From assembly GCF_007997005.1 (NCBI RefSeq), contig NZ_VOSL01000053.1, positions 81,671 through 145,670 of the forward strand: 64,000 bases of DNA, given 5' to 3'. Of the stretch, positions 16,483-26,432 are shown one piece after another (position 1 is the first letter of the stretch; every line of letters starts with the position of its first letter). The notes beneath the pieces are model-generated. The model searched no databases. It saw only the letters and a list, made by a program, of their open reading frames with translations, and had not been told where the DNA came from. The position numbers and the translations under genes were made by a program. This DNA comes from Lujinxingia vulgaris. GTDB taxonomy: Bacteria > Myxococcota_A > Bradymonadia > Bradymonadales > Bradymonadaceae.

Positions 16483-17697
16483 ATGATGAACGTCAAACAA
16501 TGGACGATGCGCGCCCTGGCGCTTGCGATGGCCGCCACTCTGGTGGTGGGTTGCAGCGATGATCCCGATCCCGCGGTCGACGCCGGCGAAGACGTCGGCA
16601 CCGACGCCGAGCTTGATCCCGATCCGGAGCCCGACACCGACGTGCAAGACGGCGGCGATGAGGATGTCGATCCCGACGCCGATGTCGATCCCGATGTCGA
16701 TCCCGACCCCGATGTCGATCCCGACGCCGACGCCGACCCGGCCCCCGAGCTCACCGACGTGGAGCTCATCACCGAGGTGCTGGCCCGGGGCTTCTGTGAG
16801 GCGGCCTACACCTGCGCCGAGACGTCCAGTGAGGCGGCTTTTTTGAGCACGCAGCTCAGCCGCTTCGGCTCGCTGGAGGCCTGTGTGGCCGGTGGCGATC
16901 AGTGGCTCTCCCTGATCGGGTTTGTCGGCCCGATCGATGCGGTCGCCGACGGCCGCATCATCCTCGATCGCCAGGGCGCCGAGGCCTGCGCCCAGGCGCT
17001 GACCACGGCTTACTGCGAGGGCCCCCAGAGTGAGGGGCCGCCGCCGGAGTGCGAAGCCATCCTTGAGCCGACGCGCAACGAAGGCGAAGCCTGCGTCGAC
17101 AACGAAGAGTGCACCGGCGATCTGGAGTGCATCCATGAAGGCTCGACCCAGTGCTACGGCACCTGCCTCGACCCCGCGCTCGCCAATGCCTGCGGCGATG
17201 AAGGCGTCTGCCAGCCCTGGGAAGACTGCGACGAGAGCGGTGAGAGCCCCACCTGCGTGCCCTACGCCGGTGCCGGCGACGAGTGCACCGTCGATGGCGA
17301 TGAGTGCGCCGAGGGTGAGCGCTGCAACTACGGCTTCTGCGAGGAGCCCGTGGTCGTGGAGCTGACTCTGCTGGCCGATGGCGAGCCCTGCAGCCAGGGT
17401 TCGCTGTCGATCTGTGCTCCCGGCCTCGTCTGCGGGGCGGTCTTTGATGGGGAAGGTCAACTCGACGAAGAGGCCGGCACGGTGTGCGGCGCGCCGCGTG
17501 AAGCGGGCGTCTTCTGCGCGGATAGTAGCGAGTGCCTCTTCGGTCTGCGGTGCAACGACGAGGGCGTCTGCGCCGATCTTCTGGAGGACGGCGAGCGCTG
17601 CAACAGCGATCTGGACTGCGCCAGCGGCACCTGTGGTGGCGACGGCGTGGCGCCGGTCTGCGTCGCACCGCTGACCTGCGAGGTGCCCGCGCCCTGA
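16483..17697 (+). CDS. Lipoprotein with Asp-rich linker and Dickkopf-like Cys repeats (paralog 2)
   Basis: A 404-residue paralog of the gene just upstream. The signal peptide ends in the lipobox LVVGC. An Asp/Pro/Val linker (runs of DVDPDADVDPDV type) covers about residues 25-85. A helical domain with the same pattern as in paralog 1 follows, including GFCEAAYTC against GFCDAVWSC. The last 220 residues carry Cys repeats such as EACVDNEECTGDLEC and ERCNSDLDCASGTCGGDG. A strong site (GAGGAGG) precedes the ATG at 16483. A strong bidirectional terminator follows. Surface location is likely; the ligand is unknown. Confidence 0.8.
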   Translation: MMNVKQWTMRALALAMAATLVVGCSDDPDPAVDAGEDVGTDAELDPDPEPDTDVQDGGDEDVDPDADVDPDVDPDPDVDPDADADPAPELTDVELITEVLARGFCEAAYTCAETSSEAAFLSTQLSRFGSLEACVAGGDQWLSLIGFVGPIDAVADGRIILDRQGAEACAQALTTAYCEGPQSEGPPPECEAILEPTRNEGEACVDNEECTGDLECIHEGSTQCYGTCLDPALANACGDEGVCQPWEDCDESGESPTCVPYAGAGDECTVDGDECAEGERCNYGFCEEPVVVELTLLADGEPCSQGSLSICAPGLVCGAVFDGEGQLDEEAGTVCGAPREAGVFCADSSECLFGLRCNDEGVCADLLEDGERCNSDLDCASGTCGGDGVAPVCVAPLTCEVPAP

Positions 17698-17745
17698 GCG
17701 CCAGGGACACCTTCGGCGCTTCCGATGGTGGAGGCGCCGGCGCGC

Positions 17746-17794
17746 AAAAAAAAAGCCTGTTTTGATCCCGAGAGGATCAAAACAGGCTTTTTTC
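17746..17794. terminator. Strong bidirectional terminator
   Basis: An 18-bp perfect stem (17751-17768 paired with 17774-17791) encloses the loop CGAGA. An A-run stands on its left and a T-run on its right, so it can end transcription both of the rightward lipoprotein gene and of the leftward glpD. Confidence 0.93.
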
Positions 17795-17850
17795 ATGCGA
17801 AAACCGCGTGTATCGGGGGTTAAGTTAAAAAAGTAGAAAAAGTTAAAAAG

Positions 17851-19563
<1,713 letters not shown>

Positions 19564-19782
19564 AAGTCTTTGATTTTTTTGTGGAATGTGAGGGGGTGTG
19601 TGCGCAGGTTTCTGCCGCCACCGAGGTGGCAACACTCAACTTAATGACGGGGTGCGTCAAAAGCAACGGCCGCTTCGATGCGACGGGTCCGAGCCGGCGA
19701 TGAGGGCCCGTGGCGAGCTACTCAAGGCGTGGACGATGTTTAGCTTTTTATGAACTGAAACGTCTGAGGGGAGGGGGGATCG

Positions 19783-21915
19783 ATGTGTGGACTTGCGGGG
19801 TTCTGGGATCGGCGCTGTGTGCGCTTTGAGCCGGCGATCTTTGCGATGACCAACGCCCTGCGTCACCGGGGGCCGGATGGGGCGGGGTACTGGTTTGATG
19901 GGCGCCACGGTCTGGCGCTGGGGCATCGACGCCTGGCGATCCTGGACTGCTCCGACCGCGGCCGCCAGCCGATGTTCTCGGCCGACGGGCGCTGGGCGCT
20001 GGTCTACAACGGGGAGGTTTATAACTTCGCCGAGCTCAAGGCCCGGGTGCTTGAGGTGACCCGCGGCAGCTACCCCTTTGTGGGGGGCTCGGACACCGAG
20101 GTGATCCTGGGGGCGGTGCAGACCTTTGGCCTCGAAGAGAGCTTGAGGCAGATGGTGGGGATGTTCGCCATGGCGCTCTGGGATCGGGAGCGCGCTGAGC
20201 TGCATCTGGTGCGCGATCGCGTCGGCATCAAACCTCTTTACTGGGCCTGGCACGGGCAGGTGCTGCTCTTTGGCTCGGAGCTCAAGGCGTTGCGCGGCTA
20301 TCCGGGCTTTGATCCGCAGATCGATCGTCGGGCGCTGGCCGGATTTCTGGGGCGCTCGGCCGTCGGCGGCGCCCACACCATCTACGAGGGGGTCTACAAG
20401 GTGCGCCCGGGGGCGATGCTCACGATCCGCGATCCGGGAAACGCCCGGGTCGAGGAGCACCGCTGGTGGCGCGCCGAGGAGGTCGTCGCGCTGGGGGTGC
20501 GCTCGCCATTTATGGGCGACGAAGAGCAGGCCACCGATGAGCTGGAGCGCGAACTTCGCCGCGCGGTGGGCCAGCGCATGGTGGCCGATGTGCCCCTGGG
20601 GGCCTTCTTATCCGGGGGCATCGACTCCACCACGGTGGTGGCGCTGATGCAGGCGCAGTCCGGCCGCCCCATTCAGACCTTCTCCATCGGCAACGCCAGA
20701 GCCCGCTACAATGAGGCCGATGACGCCGCGCGGGTGGCGCGATTTCTGGGCACCGAGCACACCTCTCTGATCGTCGAGCCGGCCGACGCGCTGGCGGTCA
20801 TCGACCGGCTGCCCACCCTCTACGATGAGCCTTTTGCCGACGCCTCGCAGATCCCCACCTTTCTGGTCAGCGAGCTTGCGCGCCAGAAGGTCACCGTGGC
20901 GTTGAGTGGCGACGGCGGCGATGAGGTTTTTGGAGGGTACAACCGCCATGTCTGGGGGCCACCGATCTGGGAGGGCATAAGTCGGGTGCCGGCGCCCTTG
21001 CGCGAGCAGGTGGGGCGCGCGCTCTTGTGGCTGAGCCCGGGGCAGTGGGAGGCGCTCTTTGCCAGCCTGGGGGAAGGGGCGCTCAGCCCCGGCATCAAGG
21101 CGCGCCGGCTGCTGGAGGGGCTGCGCGAGCGTGTGCCGGGCGCAACCTCAACAACCTCCTCGCCAGCTTCATCTTCGGCGGAGCCCCCCTTCACCCCCGG
21201 CCGACTTCGACTGATCGGCGACAAACTCCACAAACTCGCCGAGCTCTTAGACACCCCCGACGCCGAAGATCTCTACCGGCGCCTGCTCGCCAACTGGCCG
21301 GCCGGTCATCAGGCGGTGCGCGATCTTCAGGAGCCGCCCCGCACCTGGAGCTGGGAGCAGGAGCCCCAGGTCGCGAGCCTGGCCGAGCGCTGGATGTTCC
21401 GTGATCTGGTGGGTTATCTGCCCGATGACATCCTCACCAAGGTCGATCGCGCCTCGATGGGGGTGAGCCTGGAGGCCCGCGTGCCCCTGCTCGATCACCG
21501 CGTGGTGGCCTTTGCCTGGCGCCTGCCTTCAGGCATGAAGGTGCGGGGGCGCGAGGGCAAACATATCTTAAGGCGCGTGCTCTACCGCTATGTGCCCCGC
21601 GCGCTGGTGGAGCGCCCGAAGATGGGCTTTGGCGTGCCGCTGGATGCCTGGCTGCGCGCCGAGCTGCGCCCCTGGGCCGAGGAGCTCTTGCGCCCGGAGC
21701 GCCTGGAGCGCGAGGGCTTCTTGCACCCCGAGCCGGTGCGCGCCATCTGGCGCGAGCACTTAAGCGGGCGCCGCTCGCGGGCCTACGAGCTCTGGAACGT
21801 GCTGATGTTCCAGGCCTGGCTTGAGCGTCAGCATCCCACCCGCAGCCGCCGCGCCGCCGGCCACCCGCCCGGGCTTATGCGCCAGGACGCACCCTCGATG
21901 GTGGGCCGCCGATGA
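19783..21915 (+). CDS. asnB: Asparagine synthase (glutamine-hydrolysing), glycan-cluster type
   Basis: A 710-residue protein with Cys2 as the class-II glutaminase nucleophile (MCGLAGFWD), then RHRGPDGAGYW and GHRRLAILD. The synthetase half has the pyrophosphate loop LSGGIDSTT at about residue 277 and ALSGDGGDEVFGGYNRH. AsnB of this kind amidates aspartate, but in polysaccharide clusters relatives are thought to amidate sugar acids or other acceptors. A Ser/Thr/Pro-rich insert near residues 450-465 (TSTTSSPASSSAEPP) is unusual and separates two parts of the synthetase domain. GAGGGGAGG precedes the ATG. Its stop overlaps the next start (ATGA at 21912-21915), so the downstream membrane protein is coupled to it. 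Confidence 0.92.
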   Translation: MCGLAGFWDRRCVRFEPAIFAMTNALRHRGPDGAGYWFDGRHGLALGHRRLAILDCSDRGRQPMFSADGRWALVYNGEVYNFAELKARVLEVTRGSYPFVGGSDTEVILGAVQTFGLEESLRQMVGMFAMALWDRERAELHLVRDRVGIKPLYWAWHGQVLLFGSELKALRGYPGFDPQIDRRALAGFLGRSAVGGAHTIYEGVYKVRPGAMLTIRDPGNARVEEHRWWRAEEVVALGVRSPFMGDEEQATDELERELRRAVGQRMVADVPLGAFLSGGIDSTTVVALMQAQSGRPIQTFSIGNARARYNEADDAARVARFLGTEHTSLIVEPADALAVIDRLPTLYDEPFADASQIPTFLVSELARQKVTVALSGDGGDEVFGGYNRHVWGPPIWEGISRVPAPLREQVGRALLWLSPGQWEALFASLGEGALSPGIKARRLLEGLRERVPGATSTTSSPASSSAEPPFTPGRLRLIGDKLHKLAELLDTPDAEDLYRRLLANWPAGHQAVRDLQEPPRTWSWEQEPQVASLAERWMFRDLVGYLPDDILTKVDRASMGVSLEARVPLLDHRVVAFAWRLPSGMKVRGREGKHILRRVLYRYVPRALVERPKMGFGVPLDAWLRAELRPWAEELLRPERLEREGFLHPEPVRAIWREHLSGRRSRAYELWNVLMFQAWLERQHPTRSRRAAGHPPGLMRQDAPSMVGRR

Positions 21916-23321
21916 ACGAGGTCTTCGCCTGCACCATCCTGATCTTCACCGGCATCTTTGCGCTCTTTGTGGGCCAGACCCGGCTCCCTGGCGAGGATCG
22001 CCGCTTTGTCTGGATGAGCTTCTGGGCGCACGTCATCGCGGCCTTTGTGCTGATCGTGCTCACCTACGAGTTCTTCGGCCGCGGCGATATGGAGGTCTAC
22101 TACGGCTATGGCGAGGCGCTGGCCGACTACATCCGCGTCGACCCGCTGCGCTGGGGGCCGGAGGTCTTGAGGTTGATCTTCCAGCAGCCCGCCGAGATCC
22201 CCATTGAGGTCTTCGGGCAGGAGGGCACCTCCACCACCACGATGATCGGGATCACGGCCTTTTTGCTGATTTTGACCGGCTCCTCGATGTTTGGCTGTGG
22301 GCTGATCTTGAGCTTTGTGGCGTTCAGCGGGCAGCTGGCGATGTACCGCACCTTCAGCGCGCATTTCGGCCGCGAGCTGCGCCTGCAGGTGATGGTGGCC
22401 ACGCTGCTGGTGCCCTCGGCGGTCTTCTGGACGAGCGGGGTGGTCAAAGAGGCGGTGGCCATGGGGGGCCTGGGCTGGATGATCTACGGGCTGCACCGCC
22501 TGCTGGGCCGCCGCGGCAAGGGCTGGGGTCTTCTGTGGCTGGCCGCCGGCGCGGTGGCCGTGGCCCTGGTCAAGAGCTACATCCTCTTTCCGATGGTGGC
22601 CGCCGCCGCGCTCTGGTGGTACTGGCGGCGCGCGATGGTCACGCACGGCACGGTTGCGATCGCCAAAAAACCTTTTCAGATCGCGATGTTAGGGGTCGTG
22701 GGTGTGGGCGCCATGATCGGCCTGGGACAGATCTTTCCGCAGTACTCGCTCGACTCGCTGGCCGAGGAGACCGCCAACCTGCAGTACCAGGGCGAACGCA
22801 TTCAGGGGGGCTCCTCCTACAGCATGGGCGATGGCACCACCACCAGCCTGGGGGGGCAGCTGGCCTTTGCGCCGCTGGCGATCTCGGCCTCGCTCTTTCG
22901 GCCCTTTATCTTTGAGGCGCACAACGCGGTGGCGGCCATCAACGCGGTGGAGACCACGCTGGTGCTTTTGCTCTGGGTGCGCATCTTATGGGTACTGGGG
23001 GCGAGGGGGGCGTGGCGGGTGCTGCGCAGCTCACCGCCGCTGATCTTTTGCGTGGTCTTTGTGCTGCTCTTCGGCCTGGGCGTGGGGCTTGCGACCACCA
23101 ACCTGGGCACCCTCTCGCGCTACCGGGTGCCGATGATGCCGATGTACCTGCTGGTGCTCCTGATCTTGAGCGCGCGCCCCTGGCGGCTGCGCGCCGGTCT
23201 GACAGGAGGCCGGGTGCCCGGGGGCACGCCGTCGGCCGGGTCCATACCGAAGGCACGCACGCGCACATTTGCCGACTTCACCGAAGATTTTCGCAGGGGG
23301 GCGAGATGGAGAGGCCGTTAG
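21912..23321 (+). CDS. Polytopic membrane protein of a glycan cluster (GT-C or polymerase-like)
   Basis: A 469-residue protein with about ten hydrophobic segments. It begins inside the asnB stop codon (ATGA) and its end overlaps the next start by 16 bases, so the three genes are translated as one unit. A large outside loop near residues 50-90 (RGDMEVYYGYGEALADYI) carries acidic residues typical of GT-C glycosyltransferases, and the C-terminal segment NLGTLSRYRVPMMPMYLLVL resembles the end of undecaprenyl-linked sugar transferases or Wzy/EpsG-like polymerases. I infer a role in assembling or polymerising the cell-surface glycan made by the neighbours; the exact reaction is not identifiable. 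Confidence 0.75.
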   Translation: MNEVFACTILIFTGIFALFVGQTRLPGEDRRFVWMSFWAHVIAAFVLIVLTYEFFGRGDMEVYYGYGEALADYIRVDPLRWGPEVLRLIFQQPAEIPIEVFGQEGTSTTTMIGITAFLLILTGSSMFGCGLILSFVAFSGQLAMYRTFSAHFGRELRLQVMVATLLVPSAVFWTSGVVKEAVAMGGLGWMIYGLHRLLGRRGKGWGLLWLAAGAVAVALVKSYILFPMVAAAALWWYWRRAMVTHGTVAIAKKPFQIAMLGVVGVGAMIGLGQIFPQYSLDSLAEETANLQYQGERIQGGSSYSMGDGTTTSLGGQLAFAPLAISASLFRPFIFEAHNAVAAINAVETTLVLLLWVRILWVLGARGAWRVLRSSPPLIFCVVFVLLFGLGVGLATTNLGTLSRYRVPMMPMYLLVLLILSARPWRLRAGLTGGRVPGGTPSAGSIPKARTRTFADFTEDFRRGARWRGR

Positions 23322-24721
23322 TCAGCGTTTATATCACCTGCCATAACTACGGGCGTTATCTGGAGCAGGCCGTCGAGAGTGTTCTGGTGCAGAGCCTGCA
23401 ACACTGGGAGCTGATCATCGTCGATGATGCCTCCAGCGATGAGACCCCGGAGGTCTGCCAGCGTTATCTGCAACGCGATCCGCAGCGCATCCGCGTGCTG
23501 CGTCACGACGAGGCGCAGGGCCTGCAGCGCAACGCCAACCGCGTGCTGGAGATGGCCCGCGGCAAATACATCATGCGCCTGGACGCCGATGACTGGCTCG
23601 ATGAGTCGGCGCTTCTGGTGATGAGCGAGCGCATGGAGCGCCGCCCGGAGGTGGCGCTGGTCTACCCCAACTACTTCTATGTCGACGCCGAGGGGCGTTT
23701 TCTGGGGGTGGAGCAGCGTAAGCTCCCCGGCAGCGAGGCGCGCCTGCTCGATCTTCCGGCGCACGGGGCCTGCACGATGGTCCGCCGCCGGGTGCTCAAG
23801 GCGCTGGGCGGCTACGATGAGCGCCACAACGCGCAGGATGGCTACGAGCTCTGGCTCAAGGTCTCCCGCCACTATGCGGTGGAGGGGGTGGCGACGCCGC
23901 TTTTTTATTACCGTCAGCACCCCGAGTCGCTCAGCCGCAATGAGGATCGCCTGCTCACGGCGCGTCGCCAGATCAAGCGCTCCCTGGCCGAGAAGCTCGA
24001 AGGGGCGGTCAAACCGCGGGTGGTGGGCCTGGTGCCCGCCAAAAACACCTACAAGAGCATGCCCGACGTGGTCTTGAGCGAGGTGGGGGGCCGCCCGCTG
24101 ATTGACCACACCCTGGAGGCGGCGCGGGCCAGCGGGCGTTTTGACGCGATCTGGGTCACCACCGACTGCCCGCGGGTGGTCGAGCACTGCACCATGCGCG
24201 ACATCCCGGCGATGCTGCGCCCCTCGGCGCTCTCGGAGGCGGATCGTAAGCTCTCCGAGGTTGTGCATGACGCCATCACGCGCCTGGAGACCGACCACGA
24301 TCTTTACCCTGACGTGGTGGTGGTGCTCAGCGCCCACAGCCCGCTGCGCCGGGCCGATCATATCACCAAGGCGCTCGACACCCTGGTGCTCTACGACGCC
24401 GACAGCGTGATCAGCGTCTACGAAGATTTCGACATGCACTTTCAGCACGGCGCCGACGGCCTGGAGCCGCTCAACCCGGCGATGATGCGCAAGCTGCGCC
24501 TGGAGCGCGAGGGGCTCTACGTCTTTAACGGCGCCATCACCGCGGTCTGGCGCGACGCCATCCGCCCGGACGACTACCACGGCAAGAGCATCTCGCATGT
24601 GGTGATGCCCTGGCGGGAGAGCTTTCAGCTCAAGAGCGACTTCGACCGCTGGATGCTCGATCGTCTGCTGCGCCACGACAACGAAGACCGGCAGGAGCCG
24701 CCCACGGCTGCCGCCGAGTGA
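23306..24721 (+). CDS. Fusion: GT2 glycosyltransferase plus CMP-sugar synthetase (NeuA-like)
   Basis: A 471-residue two-domain protein. Residues 1-225 form a family-2 glycosyltransferase: VSVYITCHNYGRYLEQAVES, then IIVDDASSDET and the metal-binding RLDADDW (DxD at 93-95), and DGYELWLKVSRHY at the acceptor end. Residues 238-450 resemble acylneuraminate cytidylyltransferases: VGLVPAKNTYKSMP, GGRPLIDHTLEAA, WVTTDCPRVVEHC and SAHSPLRRADHI. The second domain should activate a nonulosonic or related keto-acid sugar with CTP, and the first should transfer a sugar. It starts 16 bases before the preceding gene stops. The motif for the nucleotide-binding loop is degenerate (AKNTYKS instead of the usual ARGGSKG), so activity of that half needs caution. 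Confidence 0.85.
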   Translation: MERPLVSVYITCHNYGRYLEQAVESVLVQSLQHWELIIVDDASSDETPEVCQRYLQRDPQRIRVLRHDEAQGLQRNANRVLEMARGKYIMRLDADDWLDESALLVMSERMERRPEVALVYPNYFYVDAEGRFLGVEQRKLPGSEARLLDLPAHGACTMVRRRVLKALGGYDERHNAQDGYELWLKVSRHYAVEGVATPLFYYRQHPESLSRNEDRLLTARRQIKRSLAEKLEGAVKPRVVGLVPAKNTYKSMPDVVLSEVGGRPLIDHTLEAARASGRFDAIWVTTDCPRVVEHCTMRDIPAMLRPSALSEADRKLSEVVHDAITRLETDHDLYPDVVVVLSAHSPLRRADHITKALDTLVLYDADSVISVYEDFDMHFQHGADGLEPLNPAMMRKLRLEREGLYVFNGAITAVWRDAIRPDDYHGKSISHVVMPWRESFQLKSDFDRWMLDRLLRHDNEDRQEPPTAAAE

Positions 24722-24782
24722 TGGGTTAATAAAATCAACGACTTACGTGCTGCTTGTGCGGCGAGTTTAAGGAGGGGAAACC

Positions 24783-25508
24783 ATGCTTTTTGTTGCCGAG
24801 ATAGGACTCAATCACGAGGGAAACTTCGATCTGGCCTACGAGCTCATCCGCCAGGCGAAGCTCTCCGGGGCCGATGTGGCCAAGTTTCAGTTTGGCTGGC
24901 GCGACCAGCCCGGGGAGCTCAACCACATCAACCCCGATATGGCCATGCAGCTCAAGCGCTGGTGCGAGTGGTGGGAGATCGACTTCATGGCCTCGATCAT
25001 CAACGAGGAGGCCCTGGAGCTGGCGCGCCCGCTTAACCCGAAGCGCTATAAGATCGCCTCGCGCACTGTGGTTGATAAGCCGGAGCTTGTGGAGCGGGTG
25101 CTGGAGCAGGGGCGCGAGACCTACATCTCGCTGGGCTGGTGGACTGGCGAGGAGCTGCCCTTTGGGCCGCCCACCGAGAAGCTGCGCTACATCTTCTGCC
25201 GCTCGCATTACCCCACCTACCCGGCGCATCTGGAGGGGCTGCCCGAGCGCTTTGAGCCCGGTGGCTACTACGGCTACAGCGACCATATGCACGGCATTGA
25301 GGGCTGCCTGCTGGCGATCGCCCGCGGCGCGCAATTTGTCGAAAAGCACTTCACCCTCGACAAGACCATCCGCGGGGTGCACCGCGACCATATCTTGAGC
25401 GCCACCCCCGCCGAGCTTCGACAGCTCGTGGATCTGGGCCGACCGCTCAGCCGGCTCGCCAGGGGCGTCAGCGGCGATCAACCCGCGGTGGGCGGTGTGC
25501 CGGGCTAA
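24783..25508 (+). CDS. Short N-acetylneuraminate synthase (NeuB) family protein
   Basis: A 241-residue protein with the NeuB-family TIM barrel: VAEIGLNHEGNFDLAYELI at residues 4-22, AKFQFGWRD, a YGYSDHMHG segment near residue 172 and FVEKHFTLDKTI further on. NeuB condenses phosphoenolpyruvate with an N-acetyl hexosamine to form a nonulosonic acid. Usual members are about 340 residues long and end in an antifreeze-like SAF domain; here the protein stops soon after the barrel, so that domain is missing. AGGAGG precedes the ATG. It follows the GT2/NeuA-like fusion by 61 bases and supplies, by inference, the sugar that the fusion activates. Confidence 0.85.
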   Translation: MLFVAEIGLNHEGNFDLAYELIRQAKLSGADVAKFQFGWRDQPGELNHINPDMAMQLKRWCEWWEIDFMASIINEEALELARPLNPKRYKIASRTVVDKPELVERVLEQGRETYISLGWWTGEELPFGPPTEKLRYIFCRSHYPTYPAHLEGLPERFEPGGYYGYSDHMHGIEGCLLAIARGAQFVEKHFTLDKTIRGVHRDHILSATPAELRQLVDLGRPLSRLARGVSGDQPAVGGVPG

Positions 25509-25515
25509 GAGGAGC

Positions 25516-25545
25516 GCGCCGGCCGCTGCGATCGGCGGCCGGCGC
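25516..25545. other. Strong GC-only hairpin in the gap after the NeuB-like gene
   Basis: A perfect 11-bp inverted repeat (GCGCCGGCCGC with GCGGCCGGCGC) has an 8-base loop. No T-run follows, so it is not a standard terminator; it could slow transcription or protect RNA. Confidence 0.5.
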
Positions 25546-25625
25546 CAGGACTGGCACCGGCACATCGGCGGTGACATGAGGACTCGCAACGTATCATCAG
25601 GGGCGGAAGGGGAGAGGGGGCGACG

Positions 25626-26381
25626 ATGAGTGAACGCGCAAAAGTGGTGGCAGTGGTTCAGGCGAGGATGAGCTCGGAGCGGCTCCCCGGGAAGGTGCTG
25701 ATGCCCCTGGCCGGGCGACCGGCCCTCTGGCACATCATCGAGCGTCTCAAGCGGGTCTCACAGATCGATGAGATCATCATCGCCACCAGCGATCGCACAG
25801 ACGACGACCCGATCGAAGCGCTCGTCAGCTGGCTGAACACCCCCGGGGTGCGCCTCTTTCGGGGCTCGCGCGATGATGTGCTCAGCCGCTTTTACCTGGC
25901 GCTTGCCCAGACCGAGGCTGAGGTCGTGGTGCGCATCACGGGCGACACGCCGCTGATCTGCGTGGAGCATCTTGAGCGCATGCTGACACATCTTCTGCAG
26001 AGTGACGCGATCGGCGTCGACGGGCATTTTGCCCGCACCGGCCTCACCTTAGGCTTTGGCAGTGAGGCGTACCGGGTGAGCGCGCTGGTCGATGCCCACC
26101 TTCTGGCGATGCGCCCCGAGGAGCGCGAGCACGTCACGCTCTTTATCAAGGAGCGGCCCCGGGTCTACCCGGTCGAGTACCTCAAGCCCGACCCGGCGCT
26201 CTGCTCGGAGTTTCGGCTTACGATGGACTACCCCGAAGACTATGCGCTTTTGCGCGAGATCTACGACGCGCTCTACCGCCCCGGCGACATCGTGGACTGC
26301 CGGCGGGTGTTGGAGTGGCTGCACCGCCGCCCGGACCTGGTGGAGCGCAACGCGCATTGCCTGCAGCGCAGCGCCCGCTGA
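25626..26381 (+). CDS. SpsF-like cytidylyltransferase family protein
   Basis: A 251-residue nucleotidyltransferase of the SpsF group. The loop VVQARMSSERLPGKVLMPL at residues 11-29 is its hallmark nucleotide-binding motif, and FRGSRDDVLSRFYLA with VVRITGDTPLIC gives the metal-binding Asp. SpsF-like proteins occur in spore-coat and surface polysaccharide clusters and are thought to make activated sugars for nonulosonic or legionaminic-type residues. It is the last gene of the rightward glycan cluster and converges on oxyR. GGGGAGAGGGGG precedes the ATG. The exact sugar is not known. Confidence 0.85.
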   Translation: MSERAKVVAVVQARMSSERLPGKVLMPLAGRPALWHIIERLKRVSQIDEIIIATSDRTDDDPIEALVSWLNTPGVRLFRGSRDDVLSRFYLALAQTEAEVVVRITGDTPLICVEHLERMLTHLLQSDAIGVDGHFARTGLTLGFGSEAYRVSALVDAHLLAMRPEEREHVTLFIKERPRVYPVEYLKPDPALCSEFRLTMDYPEDYALLREIYDALYRPGDIVDCRRVLEWLHRRPDLVERNAHCLQRSAR

Positions 26382-26432
26382 GGTCGGGGCGCCGAGCGAG
26401 GGTTGGGACCGAAAGGGGAGGTGGCCCGACGC

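Noticed and set aside
25516..25545. Terminator inside the glycan cluster
   Set aside because: The hairpin is strong but no T-run follows, so I kept it only as a structured element.
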